From contig CP029202.1 of assembly GCA_005222125.1 (NCBI GenBank), positions 558,001 to 622,000 of the forward strand: a DNA stretch of 64,000 nt. The letters run 5' to 3'. This DNA comes from Spiroplasma melliferum (GTDB lineage Bacteria; Bacillota_I; Bacilli_A; Mycoplasmatales; Mycoplasmataceae). Below the pieces are notes generated by a model that saw only the letters and a program-made list of their open reading frames with translations, had not been told where the DNA came from and made no database searches. Below are positions 29,115-40,585 of this stretch, piece by piece. The first letter of the stretch is position 1. Each line of letters starts with the position of its first letter. A program made the translations under genes and the position numbers.

Positions 29115-29517
29115 ATTTATTTATTTCTATTTGTATTAATGGATGAAAAATTCGTGGTATAAATTTTGAATTTAAGCAAGCTTGTAAAATTTTTTTTCTA
29201 TATTTATCATGAATATTTTGACAATAAATACTTTTATAATTGAGGCAATTATTTTCTTTAATTATATGAAAGTTACTTTTACTTCCGTCTAATCTAACAT
29301 AACAATCTTTATATAATTTTGTATCTGGTCTACCATTAATTTTAATTACAAGCTTTTCATATTCTTTTGGTTTTTGTGTAGTAAGTCTTATTACATGAAT
29401 ATCTTTGTCATCTTTAAAAATTGGTATACAAATTGAAGGATGAGGTGCTCCTGTTTCGGTTGTTATCATATCTGCATTATCAATAAGGAATGAAACTATA
29501 ATATTATTAATTTCCAT
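29107..29517 (-). CDS. Putative toxin partner of a Panacea antitoxin, 136 aa
   Basis: MEINNIIVSFLIDNADMITT... with a compact mixed fold (SICIPIFKDDKDIHVIRLTT, INGRPDTKLYKDCYVRLDG), then a charged end. The first residues and the CYVRLDG strand recall small PemK/ToxN-like RNase toxins, but no catalytic set can be fixed. It overlaps the antitoxin gene by 11 bp, so the pair is coupled. No UGA-coded Trp. Confidence 0.55.
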   Translation of the reverse strand: MEINNIIVSFLIDNADMITTETGAPHPSICIPIFKDDKDIHVIRLTTQKPKEYEKLVIKINGRPDTKLYKDCYVRLDGSKSNFHIIKENNCLNYKSIYCQNIHDKYRKKILQACLNSKFIPRIFHPLIQIEINKFK

Positions 29518-30139
29518 TTTTTTTGTATCCTAGTTCTTTATACAATTTAATAATTTCATATGTTTCATCATCTTCATTTTTTGATATGTCTAATGCAAAA
29601 TCAAAAATTATTGATTTCTTTCCTTCTTGTTGAGCTTTAGTTCATGCTTGTTTTCATGATTTCATTTTTAAGTGAGTATCTTCACTTAATTCTCCAACTT
29701 TATTAAAGGAAAAAATTCAATTAACTGCTTCTTTTAATAAAGGTTTTTCAACATCTGAAAAGTAATCTAAATTTATGAATTTTTCAGAATTCAAATCTTT
29801 TAAATAAAAAATTTTAGTTTTTGAATTATTATTATTTATATTTATATTTTTGCACATAAAATAATTGAATTTACAATTTGGATTATTATCAATATAGTCC
29901 ATAAAACTTCCTGGAACTGGTCCATTTTCTAAAGCTATAAAATCAGTTCTAAAAAAATGTTCTCCATATTTTTGCGCCATTTTTCATTCTAAAAATGACA
30001 TAAATTTTAAAACATAAGTTTTATAAATTGTACGATTAATTTTATTTGCTTCAACTAGTAAAAATAAAATAGACATCTCAATTTTTGTTGCTTGTATTTT
30101 AGAAATATCTAAATATTCTGCTAATTTTTTATTTATCAT
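29507..30139 (-). CDS. Panacea-domain (SocA/DUF4065-like) antitoxin
   Basis: 210 aa. Visible features of the family: a helical N-terminus, EANKINRTIYKTYVLKFMSF, the ALENGPVPGSFMDYI strand (compare Y/ENGPV..S), a late helix KPLLKEAVNWIFSFNKVGEL and the closing S.DTHLKMKSWKQAW motif (family: L...TH...PW). Panacea proteins neutralise unrelated small toxins, many in prophages and as phage defence. GGAGGAG site before ATG. Cargo between the transposase and right end of prophage C. Confidence 0.7.
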
Positions 30140-30249
30140 ATTATGCTCCTCCAATTTAATATTAATTAATATAATTATACATCGTTTATGTCTTTTTATG
30201 TTATTTTAATATATCAATTATAAGCAAATAAGTTATTATTAAATTAATA
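30140..30249. promoter_or_regulatory. Upstream region of the toxin-antitoxin operon
   Basis: AT-rich; TATAATTATA near 30167-30176 (TATAATT on either strand) could be the -10 region. The right-end sequence TTATTATTAAATTAATA begins at 30232. Confidence 0.35.
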
Positions 30250-30279
30250 GATTTGTTGAACTTCATATTACAGTTTACA
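30250..30279. repeat. IS30-like terminal inverted repeat, right end of prophage C
   Basis: GATTTGTTGAACTTCATATT then ACAGTTTACA. A further partial copy, CTACTTGCATTTACAATTTT, is at 30335-30354, at the edge of the next viral fragment, so elements are stacked here. Confidence 0.65.
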
Positions 30280-30355
30280 TTATTTTGTCAATTTTATTAA
30301 AAAATATGTTAATATAAAAATATAAGATTTTTTTCTACTTGCATTTACAATTTTC

Positions 30356-31288
30356 ATAGATATATTTGAATATTTATTTTTTCCTATTGTTTCCAATCAA
30401 AGTTATAGACATTTTGATTTGAATTATTTAATTTTTAATTCTAATTATAAAAATTTAATTAATATGGATATTATTAAAAATTCTAATTCTCAATATTTTA
30501 TTAATGATGTTAAGCAAGATACTTTTTCTTTGGAAAGTTTTTTTCAAATTTTAGATTATTTTTATTCTAATATTTTAAGAGTTATATTTGATATTTCTAA
30601 TTTTAAAGAATTTATTTATTTTAATTCTTCTAACGAGAATACTGGTTTTGCTTTTTTTGTAAAAAATGGTTTTTTATTATATCCAAAATCAATGCTTTTT
30701 AATATTTTAAGATTCCCTGATTTATCAGCAACTTATTTAAACCCAATAGTTAATTTATATAATGCTTATAATATAAATGTTAATCAAAATTATTATTCTT
30801 TTTTTTCAAATTGACAATATCAAACTGATATTTTGCCTTCTAATAATGATAAGTATACTCAATCAATAAAATTATTAGATATGACAGATAAATCAAAATA
30901 TCAAGGTTTTAATTTGATTACTTTTAATGCTATTAATATTGGTAAAGATAGTTCTATTTCAGTTAATGGTTTTAATTTTAGCCTTTATAATGCTACTGAT
31001 TGAAATAATGAAATTAATAATGGTAATATTTGACGAATACCATATAAAAGTTGTAGTTGATATAATTTAGCGTGTCATATACAAAATGCGGCGATTTGAT
31101 TGGTAAATAATTTGCCTGGTATGAAAGATGTATATAATTTTATTAATGGGATAGTACATGTATTTAGCAATGTGTCTGAGTTGTTTAATAATATTGGTAA
31201 TTTATTTGCCTTTGATATTACATTTAAGATTATGTTAAGTTCTATTTTAGTGTTAGCGATGGTTAATGGACTTTTACGCTATTTTTAG
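30356..31288 (+). pseudogene. 3' fragment of a diverged plectrovirus attachment gene
   Basis: Open in frame from 30326 with no ribosome binding site; viral similarity begins near 30356 (EYLFFPIVSNQSYRHF, compare HALVPVFQNRSNF). About 310 codons follow with the conserved late motif YKSCSWYNLACHIQNAAIW and a C-terminal transmembrane helix. It is clearly of the same family but much more diverged than B, C and E are from each other. The 5' half is missing. Confidence 0.75.
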
Positions 31289-31316
31289 TAGTAAAAATAA
31301 TGTTGTTAAGAAAAAA

Positions 31317-31402
31317 AGTAAGGTGGTGCGATGGTTTATCACGCACCACCTTACTTAAAGGGGTAAAAGTCGCGGAGCGACTTAGGGGCAACGCCCCTTT
31401 AC
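31317..31402. other. GC-rich tandem hairpins after the attachment fragment
   Basis: AGTAAGGTGGTGCG/CGCACCACCTTACT (14-bp perfect stem, 31317-31355) is followed by a branched structure: outer TAAAGGGG/CCCCTTTA and inner AAGTCGC-GGA-GCGACTT (31356-31402). The GC content is far above its surroundings. It takes the place of the simple terminators after the other attachment genes; it could be a terminator pair or a phage replication/packaging hairpin. Confidence 0.6.
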
Positions 31403-31479
31403 TTGAGTAAAATATATTAAAAGAAAAAATAAATTTAAATAGTATTTGATTTTATTTAAAATAACATTGAGGTGGAAAA

Positions 31480-32244
31480 ATGAAAAAAATTTATTATTTA
31501 TTATTGGGTATATCACCTAGTTTAATTCCTTTTTCAATAAATATAATTGATATGATGGTTCAAAAAAATTATAATTTAGAAAATAAAATTAGCGATTCTG
31601 GTATTGATGATTGAAATGAAAAATATATTGTTATTGATTTTTCTGTAATAAATACAATACAAGATGCATCATTCAAAAAATTTGATTTAGAAATAGAGAA
31701 AAAAATTAAAATAAATAAAAATGGCAAAAAAGAAATTATTATTAATTGAAAATATTATTCAGATGGTAAATGATCAAACATACATAAAGAAAACACTAAA
31801 TGAACACATAAGGTATTTTGAATTGGAGAAATGATAAATGATTTTTTTAAAGATAATCAAAAAATATTATTTAAAAATTTAGTTCAGGGTAATAGCTTTG
31901 GATATGATATTTCACAACCTGATGCAATGATAGCACAGTTATTTATGATTGTATTTAAATTAGATTTTTCTACAATAACTGTAAATTATACGAGTCCTAA
32001 TTGATTTATAGCTATTACTAGTATTGGTGGCTTTTATGTGTCTATTGAAGAAGCACCTAAACATAGAAAAATAGAACAAACTAGAAAGGGAAGACATGAA
32101 CTAAATTTAGATTATTTTTCTAGAAATAAAAACTATGAAAAATATATAATGGATAAATGTTTAAATTTTATTTTTAATTCAGATATTTTTTCTAAATATA
32201 ATATTGAAGATTTATGAAATAAAAATTTTATAAAATTCTTCTAG
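31480..32244 (+). CDS. Secreted protein of unknown function, 254 aa
   Basis: GAGGTGG site, signal peptide MKKIYYLLLGISPSLIPFS, no lipobox Cys. The mature part is charged with Trp-rich strands (INWKYYSDGKWSNIHKENTKW, cut short here) reminiscent in style, not in alignment, of the cassette domains. It lies between an attachment fragment and a UPF0236 transposase, the position held by the lipoprotein in prophage E but on the other strand. No family recognised. Confidence 0.65.
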
Positions 32245-32470
32245 AAACCAAACATCTTTATTTTAGAGAGATTCTATACTTATTTTATTGACACCGGTCA
32301 AATGTCAAAAGAAAAAGAAAAAGTAGATAAAATTAATAAGGAAAATAGTGACTATTATCTAAAAAGTAAAAACTATTTGAGCCTTTATTTTTTATGCTAT
32401 AATTAATATAGAAAATTATAAACAAGATTAACAAAGGGTAATATAAACTATTAGATAGGGCAATAGTAGT
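32245..32470. other. Intergenic region before the UPF0236 transposase
   Basis: GACACCGGTCAAATGTC (32291-32307) is a small palindrome-like element; no gene seen. TATAATTAATATAG (32398-32411) is a -10 candidate for the transposase. Confidence 0.35.
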
Positions 32471-33877
32471 ATGATATATGATTTTAATCCTTATGATTTT
32501 TTTACTGAATTTAATAGAACTGCTGTTGAAAAATATAAGAAAACATTAACAGATGAATTTCAGAAGATTGATGAGGAACTTTTTCAATATATTAGAAAAG
32601 CGAATCCAACCTATAAACCAAAGGGATATCGAAAAAGAAAGTTAATATCTTCTTTTGGTGAAATTAAATTAAAACTTCATCGTTATAAATATTGAGATAA
32701 TGAGAAATATAATTCAAATACAAAAGAATGTGGTAAATGAAGATACACAGTTCTATTTTTGCAACATATTAAACTAAAAAAATATCAACGACTGACACAT
32801 GATTTAAGATTAAAAATTTTGAATATGATTGGTGATGGTCTAAGACATAAAGATATTTTATTAGCTTTTCCAAAATATTTATTAACTACTCAAACTATTA
32901 GCAATATTATTAAAGGAATTAAAGTTGCAGATTATATTGATAATTCAGAAATTAAAAAGATTGATGTAACAGCATTAGCTGAGAATAAAATACATATTGC
33001 ATTGGATGATACTTTTTTGAAAGCATTTACTAAGAGGAAAAAGAAATCAAAATTTAGAATTAGATCGTTAACAACTTATACAGGGCATGATAAAAAAGAA
33101 AGTTTTAATTATCGTAAGATTCTTGAAAATAAAAAGTCAGATTATAAAATGGTTAAAATTGGACAAGCTATAAAAACTGTTGATTATGTTGATGAAATAT
33201 TAAATCATATTAACAAATATTATATTATTAATTCAGATACAAAGTTTATTGTTGGTGGTGATGGTGCTAGATGAATATCTGAAGTTGCTAATATTTTAGC
33301 TGCTGAATATGTTTTAGATAAATTTCATGCACTACGTTTGATAAAAAGTTTACTTTCAATTAGAACTTCTGAATATCATAAAAATAATTTTAAAAAAGCA
33401 CAAGAATTTTTTTCAAAAGGTAAAGTAGATGATTTATTACAATTAATTGAAGGTTATAAAGGGGATTTGCTAATTCCTAAACAAGATAAAATTCAAAAAG
33501 TTTACAACTATATTAAATGTAACAGAAAGGGAATTGAATCATATCAATATTCTTGATGTTTAGGAGTTTGTGCTGAAGGGCAAATTTCACATAATTATAA
33601 ACAAACATTAGGTTATGGTGCCAAAATCTTAAACGAAGAAACTTTACATAATATGTTAGATTTAAGACTTGCAAAATTAAATGGATTTAAACCAATTGAA
33701 AAATTAATCCAGGAAGAATTAATTGAATTAAAACAGGTAGATGAATTTAATAAAATTACTCGTTGAATTGATACTAATAATATTGTTGAATATAAAATTC
33801 ATCAAGGAAGTACACCAATTATATATTCAGGTTCAAATGCTTATGGTAAAGCTGTTCGTGGTATCCTAACATATTAG
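32471..33877 (+). CDS. UPF0236 (ISLre2-family) transposase
   Basis: 468 aa. Family features: a charged helical N-terminus, the strand ISSFGEIKLKLHRYKY near residue 60, ALDDTFLKAF as first acidic site, VGGDGARW as second and LDKFHALRLI with its HA motif, in the order of ISLre2-type DDE enzymes. Read through TGA at three or more sites and intact to the end (GKAVRGILTY). Terminal repeats could not be located, so it may be the transposase of the degraded phage whose attachment fragment lies upstream, as in prophage E, or a free IS. Confidence 0.8.
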
Positions 33878-34149
33878 TTCTAATAAAAATTATTTAAAAA
33901 TAATTGATTTTTATGTTGCAAAAAAACTATTTTTAAGGTTAAATTTAATTAGGAAATTAAAGAAACTTAATTTTGTAGACGATTTAACTAAATAATATTA
34001 GGAATTTATCCAAAAATCATATTTTTATGGGTAACCTAAGTACTTAAAACTTTATTCTAACAATAATTTAATAATGTTGCTTTTTTTAAAAAAAGCGTAA
34101 AATTAATCTTAGTGTTAACAAATTAGACATAAAATATGTGAGGATTATG
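33878..34149. other. Intergenic region after the transposase
   Basis: No gene seen. Probably holds the right end of the ISLre2-type element, then the promoter of the next gene (GAGGATT before 34150). Confidence 0.3.
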
Positions 34150-34653
34150 ATGTTATATCGGTTAAAAAATTCAATTATATGAGCAGATATTTTAAGTTTT
34201 ATTTTTGGCTTCTTAGGAGTTACTTTTGGAATCCTAAGTGTTTTAGCCTTAGAACCATTTTGAAGTGTTTATGCGAATATTCGTGATGACCAATCTTTTG
34301 CTTTAACAGCAACAACCATTTGCTGTGATAGCTTAAGTGTTTTAAGCGCAATGGTTGCTTATTATTTAGGATTAAAATTATATAATAGAACAAAAAATGA
34401 AACACGAAATGATAAACCAGAAGTTTTAAAATGTGAACGTTATTCATTTTATTGTGATTTTTGAAGTTTTATCTTTGGGATTATTGGTTTAATTTTTGGA
34501 ATTATTAGTTTTGTAACATTGTTTCCGACTTTCTTTAATGAGTATACCTCATGATGAGCAACAATAACTTCCGTTTGTTTTGATGCCGTATCATGTGCTT
34601 TAGTTGGTGTTGCTATGAATTATTTTAATAAAGGAATTAAATTAACAAAATAG
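34150..34653 (+). CDS. Four-helix membrane protein with internal duplication, 167 aa
   Basis: Two homologous halves, each with a Y/D...SFIFG..G..FGI.S pattern (ILSFIFGFLGVTFGILSVL and WSFIFGIIGLIFGIISFV) followed by a second hydrophobic segment. ATG 34150 chosen because the GAGG site is 6-8 nt upstream; ATG 34147 is also possible. Function unknown. Confidence 0.7.
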
Positions 34654-34770
34654 AAATTTTAAAGTTTTTTCCTTTTTTGACAATTATTTCGTTATAATAT
34701 AATTAACTAGGTTCAATGGAAATGATTTAATAGTTTTGAAATAATTTATCAATTAGAAGGAAAAAATATA

Positions 34771-35679
34771 ATGTTAAACAACCTTTCAAAGAAAATGAAG
34801 TTTATTTGACTAGGAATTTTAAGCGGAGTTCTTAGTATTTTTTTAATTCTAGGAATTGGCTTAACTGTTCCTGGGATGGGCTTAGAATCTTTAAAATTTA
34901 TTAATAGTTTAAAAACCCAAATTCAACGAGCATTTCCGCAAGGAAAGTTTGTAATAAATGGTAAGATTAAAATTTATGAAACGCTTGCTAATACTGTTTT
35001 AAAATCATCGTATGAAGCTGATATTTTATCAGCCTTAAATTTTTACGAAAAACCAGAAGAAAACGAAGCAATAAAACAGGAATATTTACAGTTTGCTGCA
35101 ACATGATTTTATAATCGTTGGGGGGCAACAATTGCAAAGCGAGAAAATATTGATTTATATGATATTGGGCTTGATTTAATCGAATTTGATAAAAGTGTTG
35201 CGACTAAATTTCATTCGTATGGTTATGTTCATACTGGAATGGAATGAATGTTTACAAGTGGTGGAATTAACCAAATGTTTAGTTCAGGTTTAAAAGAACA
35301 TGCATTAATTCAGCAAACAATTAATAATCAAGAAGATTATAATCAAATGATTGATAGTGTTGGACCTGACATCAATGGGTTAGTTGTAAACAAATCAATT
35401 GGAACATATCTTGTTAATAATAAAGTTTGATTTTTAAATATGCAATTAAAAAACCTTGCTTATGGAATGACAGCGATGGCTGGTGAAAGTATTTTTGTTA
35501 ATCCGGCTTTAACACCACAAGATATTATTGCGCCAATTACTGTGGATGATTTATATCACCCAAATTTTGTTAGTGCATTAAATACCACAAGAGCAGGAAC
35601 TGTTTTTATCTTAATGTGACCATTTTTATTAATTAGCATTGGACCGCTTATTATTATCATTATTAGAAAAAAGAATTAA
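34771..35679 (+). CDS. Membrane-anchored protein of unknown function, 302 aa
   Basis: An N-terminal transmembrane helix (about 12-34) and a C-terminal one (about 278-298) flank a 240-aa soluble region (KFINSLKTQIQRAFPQGKFV, YVHTGMEWMFTSGGINQMF). AGAAGGA site. Ends 16 bp before the GDSL lipoprotein gene, so likely one operon. No family recognised. Confidence 0.7.
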
Positions 35680-35695
35680 CAAAGGAGAAAAAATT

Positions 35696-36817
35696 ATGAA
35701 AAGATTTTTTACTTTACTTGCTGTTTTAAATGTAGCAACTGGGAGTACTGTTATGGTCGCGAGTTGTACCATTGCCCAAGGAGCACATCTTAACCCTGTT
35801 GATTCGTTATTATTAATTGGGAAAGACATTGATACATCAAAAGCAATTGATGATGCAAAAAGTAATTTACAATTTACAAATTATTATATTTTAGGGGATA
35901 GTTTAAGTGATTCGCATGGGATTGAAAAACTAGTCAAAAATAGTTTTAAATTAGATATTAAAATTGGCACTAATGATCCTAGCAATTTAGAAAATTATCA
36001 AAATGGCAGTTTGTCAAATGGAAACACAGCTGCTGTATTATTAAATGCTAAGCTTGGTTTTGACAAAATTCGGCCAGGCATTCCAAATGATTATGCTGGT
36101 GATTTTAGCCGTAATTATGCAATTGCGGGGGCAACCGCTGCTGATGTGGTGGGAACAGCCGGGATGTTATTAAACCGTGTTACAATTGAAAAACAAGCCC
36201 AAGCATTAGTTAGTCAACATAAATTACGTTCAACAGACTTAGTTTTATTTGAAATTGGCGGTAATGATTTGTTTCAAATTATTGATACAACAGATCCACA
36301 AACAGAGTTAGCCCTGATGCAACAAAGTGTTGAACGCATTAAAATCGCATTATTTACCTTATTAAATAATGGGATTCGAAAAATATTATTTTCTGATGCA
36401 CCAAATGTTAGTGCAATCCCACGTTATAATAACCAAAATACAGATGATACTTTAAAAAAACGAGCAAATAATATATCAACAGAGTTTCATACGCGAGTAG
36501 CAAAAATGATTGAATTAGCAAATACATATTACAAGAATGCTATTCGTAACTGAGGATTATATGATAATTTATCTGTGTTAATGACTGAATTTAAAGCACG
36601 CCATCCAAAGGGAGATATAACAGTTAATTTTAATAATTTAAATTTAGATTTTATGAAAATTATTGAAGAAAAAATGTTAAATGCACAACGTAATCCGGCC
36701 CTGCCAGCAAATGCTAACATTGATGATTATTTCTTTTTTGATATTGTTCATCCAACAAGAGAGGTTCATCAGTTAGCAATGGAACATTATTATCAAACTA
36801 TAAAGGAGTGAACTTAA
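35696..36817 (+). CDS. GDSL-family lipase/esterase lipoprotein
   Basis: 373 aa. Lipoprotein signal with lipobox VASC (Cys 24). GDSL blocks: LGDSLSD (catalytic Ser, about residue 68), GGNDL (block III, about residue 185) and DIVHPT (catalytic Asp and His, about residue 355). Likely a surface lysophospholipase or esterase for acquiring host lipids, as mollicutes lack fatty-acid synthesis. The stop is one base before the next gene. AAAGGAG site. Confidence 0.85.
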
Positions 36818-36818
36818 A

Positions 36819-38792
36819 ATGAAAAGATTATTAGCGTTTTTAGGAAGTCTGACATTAGTAACGACTTCAGTTGTACCAACTATTGGGTGTGTTAATCCTG
36901 AAACTAATCTTCCAAAATTACAACATTATCAAACAAGTTTAGCAGCATTAAATAGTCAAGTTGCAAAAATGGCTTACATTAGTAATGACCATAAATATGA
37001 TTTTAATTATTTAATGTCCCAGTTTGCTCAACCAATGTATTTAAAAGATTTACCAAGCCAACCAGATCAGCGGGAAAACTTACAAGAGTATAATCGTTAT
37101 GCTGAATTATTTAATCGATATTATGGAAATTCTTATTTAAAAAGTGATTTAAAAACAAACTTAAACTTAACGAATAATTTTAAACCAGCAGCAGCAAACA
37201 AAATGATTTCAAATGTGGCTCAATTAGGTTCACAAATTTTTACTATCCTTGCAAAAGAAGGACTACCTGGTTTATTAACATTAATTGCAAATGGTCATTT
37301 ATTAAATAATTTCTTATCACCAACGATTTTAAAATTTGCAAGTGATCTTCTTGATCAAGAAACGTTAAGTTCTTTCCGCGATGCTTTTGATGATTCAATT
37401 TATCAAGGGATGACTTATCAAGAATCATTAACATCGGGAATGATTGGTCTTGTTAATGCTGTAAATGAATTAACAGGGCAACCAGAACGGTTTGACTATA
37501 AAAATAAAGCAAATTTAGAAGCAACAGCAGTAAACTATACAACTGCCTTAAAAACATTTGGAACAACAATTGTTAAAATAATGAATCAGAAAATTGATTT
37601 TAAATTTAATCTAATTAATAATTTAACCGCAATTAGTGAAATAATTCGATTTAGTCGCATTGTTTTAAATTATTTGCAACAATTTAATGCAAATGAAATT
37701 GCAACATGAAATGATATTGTCAAAGTTCGTACTGCTTCTTATCAACTTAATTCAAAAATAGATTTACAACAAATTATGGGTAATTTATCACAATGATTAG
37801 GAGAACCAACAGGAAATGGCTTACGAAATTTAATTGCCATTTTATTGCAAAGTTCTGAACATCATCAAATTAGTTCAACGCTTTGAGAAAATATTGCCTT
37901 TTTAGCAAAAGAAGATTTAGCACCAGCTGGGTTATCAGCTTTTGGTAAAGTTATCATTAATATTTATCAACCACTTGATTTAATTGTGACAAAAGGTTAT
38001 ACCGGAAATTTAGTCTGAGATTTGATTAATACAATGGCTGCTGGTGAATCATTAAATGATATGGTTAGTTTTTTAACAAATTCATTAGTTGAAAAGAACT
38101 TACCAGCAAATTTAAAACCAATTGTCACAAAAATTGTTACTAATCCAAACGCTGTTAACGATTTATTTTTAGAATTATATCAGGGTGATATTTTAGGTGA
38201 TATTTTTACAATGTTATTACCAAATTCATCCCTTGCAAAAATTAAAAATTTAAAAATGCTTTTGACAGAACCATTACAAAATTGATTACCAAATAATGAA
38301 CTAACTAATTTTATTAAAAATAAAAGTATTGTTGAAGTTCTAAAAGAAGTAACAGCTGCCATAACACAACCAGCATTTATTGCTGCAAAAGATGTTTATC
38401 ATTTGTTTGACCGTTTTTTAACGCCAACTGCTAATCACTCATGACTTTTACGTGATGCTTTATTAAATTCAGATACTTTTTTGGAAACATTAGGATTTAA
38501 AGATCAGGCAATTATTGAAAACAGTCCCTTATTTTATTTAAATAATATTTTAGAAAACATAAAAGGGATTAATGGTGTTTTTACAACTTTAACTAAATAT
38601 CTTGCTGATTTTGATAAAAGCCAAAATGTCATTTTGCAAGAAATGAAAAAAACTGTTGCTAAAATAAATGTTACTGTCCTAGCACAACCAAACGATAATG
38701 TTTTTGAATATCAAATTAATGATAAAATTATTACAATTACGGTTGCATTCCACAATAATAAATATTTTATTAGTGAAATTATAATGAATTAA
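36819..38792 (+). CDS. Large lipoprotein of unknown function, 657 aa
   Basis: Signal MKRLLAFLGSLTLVTTS with lipobox TIGC (Cys 24). Mature part is helical and repetitive in style (several NxxLGE/xxLxNNF units) without a known domain; Trp all TGA. The ATG begins one base after the GDSL stop and AAGGAG lies inside the end of that gene, so the two are translationally coupled and probably work together at the cell surface. Confidence 0.75.
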
Positions 38793-38799
38793 AGATGTT

Positions 38800-38837
38800 A
38801 AAAAGGTTATGATTTGTAGAAAAGAATAACCTTTTTT
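38800..38837 (+). terminator. Terminator of the lipoprotein operon
   Basis: AAAAAGGTTAT / ATAACCTTTTTT stem with T-run. Confidence 0.75.
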
Positions 38838-38882
38838 ATTGAAAATTGATATAATAATAGCAAGAAATGAGGGTTTTAAAGG

Positions 38883-39479
38883 ATGGCAAAGAATATTTTT
38901 GGGAAAAAAAAGAATCGTAATTTATTATTAAATTATTTTAAACCATCAATTTATGTTAAAAATGTTAATAAAATTAATCTTGAATCATTAAAAAAACATG
39001 GAATTAAAGTTTTTATTTGTGATTTAGATAATACTTTAACCCCATTTTATCGTGGTATTCCAAATGCGGATAATTTAAATTTAATTCAAAAGGTAAAAGA
39101 ATTAGGAATGATTTTTGTGTTAGTATCAAATAATGCTCGAAAACGAGTTGAACGGTTTGCACAAAAAGCAGGAATTGAACATTATTATTGAAATGCTAAA
39201 AAACCATTATTAAAATATTTTCGCGTTATTTCACGGCAATTTAATGCTAATCCGCATGAAATGATTATGGTTGGTGATCAATTAATTACCGATGTTTTAT
39301 TTGCTAATCGGGCACATATGGAAAGCATTTTGGTTGTACCAGTAACAGGTGTTAATGAATCAAATCGTTTAATGCGTTTATTAGAAAATTTACTTTATAA
39401 ACGGTTAGCTCAAAAAAATATTTTACATAAGGGTTTCTTTGATGAAGGAGAATATGGATTAGACTATGATATCTTATAA
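38883..39479 (+). CDS. yqeG: YqeG-family HAD phosphatase
   Basis: 198 aa. HAD motif I CDLDNTLTPF (about residue 46), motif II LVSNNARKR with Ser and Asn, and late VGDQLITDV (Asp pair). This is the YqeG subfamily, conserved next to yqeH in Firmicutes and mollicutes and linked to ribosome assembly. Overlaps yqeH by 14 bp. Confidence 0.88.
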
Positions 39480-40542
39480 AAAATGTTCTGGTTGTGGGGT
39501 TGTTTTGCAAGACACAAGACCAAACGACCTTGGGTATGTTGAAACATTAACGCAAGATTATTGTTATCGTTGTTTTCGATTAACACATTATAATGAATTA
39601 GTTACTTATAATGTCCCAGCAATTGATTTTCTTGCCAAATTACGCCAAGATTATCACTTGAATTGACATTATTTTTATGTTTTAGATGTTTATGATTTGG
39701 ATGGAACACGAGAGTTGGCATTAGAACAACTATTACAAAATAATAAAGTAACTTTGATTATTAATAAAATTGATTTAGTAAATAAATTAATTAATCCTCA
39801 TAAAATTATTACTTATATTAGTGAACTTTTTAGAACCTCAGTGCTTTTTTCGAAGCTAGAAGATATTATTTTAGTTAGTGGATTAAAGAATTATGGGTTA
39901 GATGAATTATGACGATATATTAAACGACAAACTAATGATATTGTTTTTGTTGGTAGTTCGAATACTGGGAAAAGTACATTATTAAATAGTTTAATTAAGT
40001 TAACTAACCAACAACAAAAAATTACTGTTTCAAATAATCTTGCAACAACATTAGATAAAATTGTTGTTAATTTGGGAACTAGACATAAAGTTTATGATAC
40101 GCCTGGAATTATGAATAAGCATAGTTTGCTTTCGTATCTTGCCGAAAATAATAAAAATATGATTACTAAACAATTACTAAAACCAATTACATTTCAATTA
40201 AATTCAGAACAAACAATTTTTTATGAAGGATTAGCGAGTTTTTCATATCTTACAGGTTTAAAAACAAGTTTTCATTTTTATAAAAATAACAATTTGAAAT
40301 TACACCGGACTAAATTAAGCAATAAGGATTATTATTTTACCCATCATTTATCAACCACTGCCGTTAAATTAAAAAATTATCAAGAATGAACTGAGCGAGT
40401 GATTGAAATTAATGAACCAGGTAATTATTCGTTATTTATTGCTGGGTTAGGATGAATTAGTTTTAAAGGCCAAAGTGGTCAAAAAATAATGGTTGGAACT
40501 CATCAAAACATTAAAATTACACTACGAAAACAGTTTATTTAG
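39466..40542 (+). CDS. yqeH: YqeH, circularly permuted ribosome-assembly GTPase
   Basis: 358 aa. N-terminal zinc finger CSGCG...CYRC (residues 7-40), then the G-motifs in permuted order: NKIDL (G4), a G5 region, then G1 GSSNTGKS (about residue 165) and G3 YDTPG. C-terminal domain contacts RNA in homologues. YqeH acts in 30S subunit maturation. Length is typical. The first codons lie inside yqeG, which couples the two genes. Confidence 0.9.
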
Positions 40543-40585
40543 TTTTATAATTAACAGTAGATAAGTAGAAAGGAAATAGCTTATT

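Noticed and set aside
5024..30354. The repeated ACTTCATATTACAATTTAC motif as a XerC/XerD dif site
   Set aside because: One half resembles a Xer arm, but the copies face in opposite directions at left and right phage ends and the nearby transposases are IS30, which fits terminal inverted repeats better.
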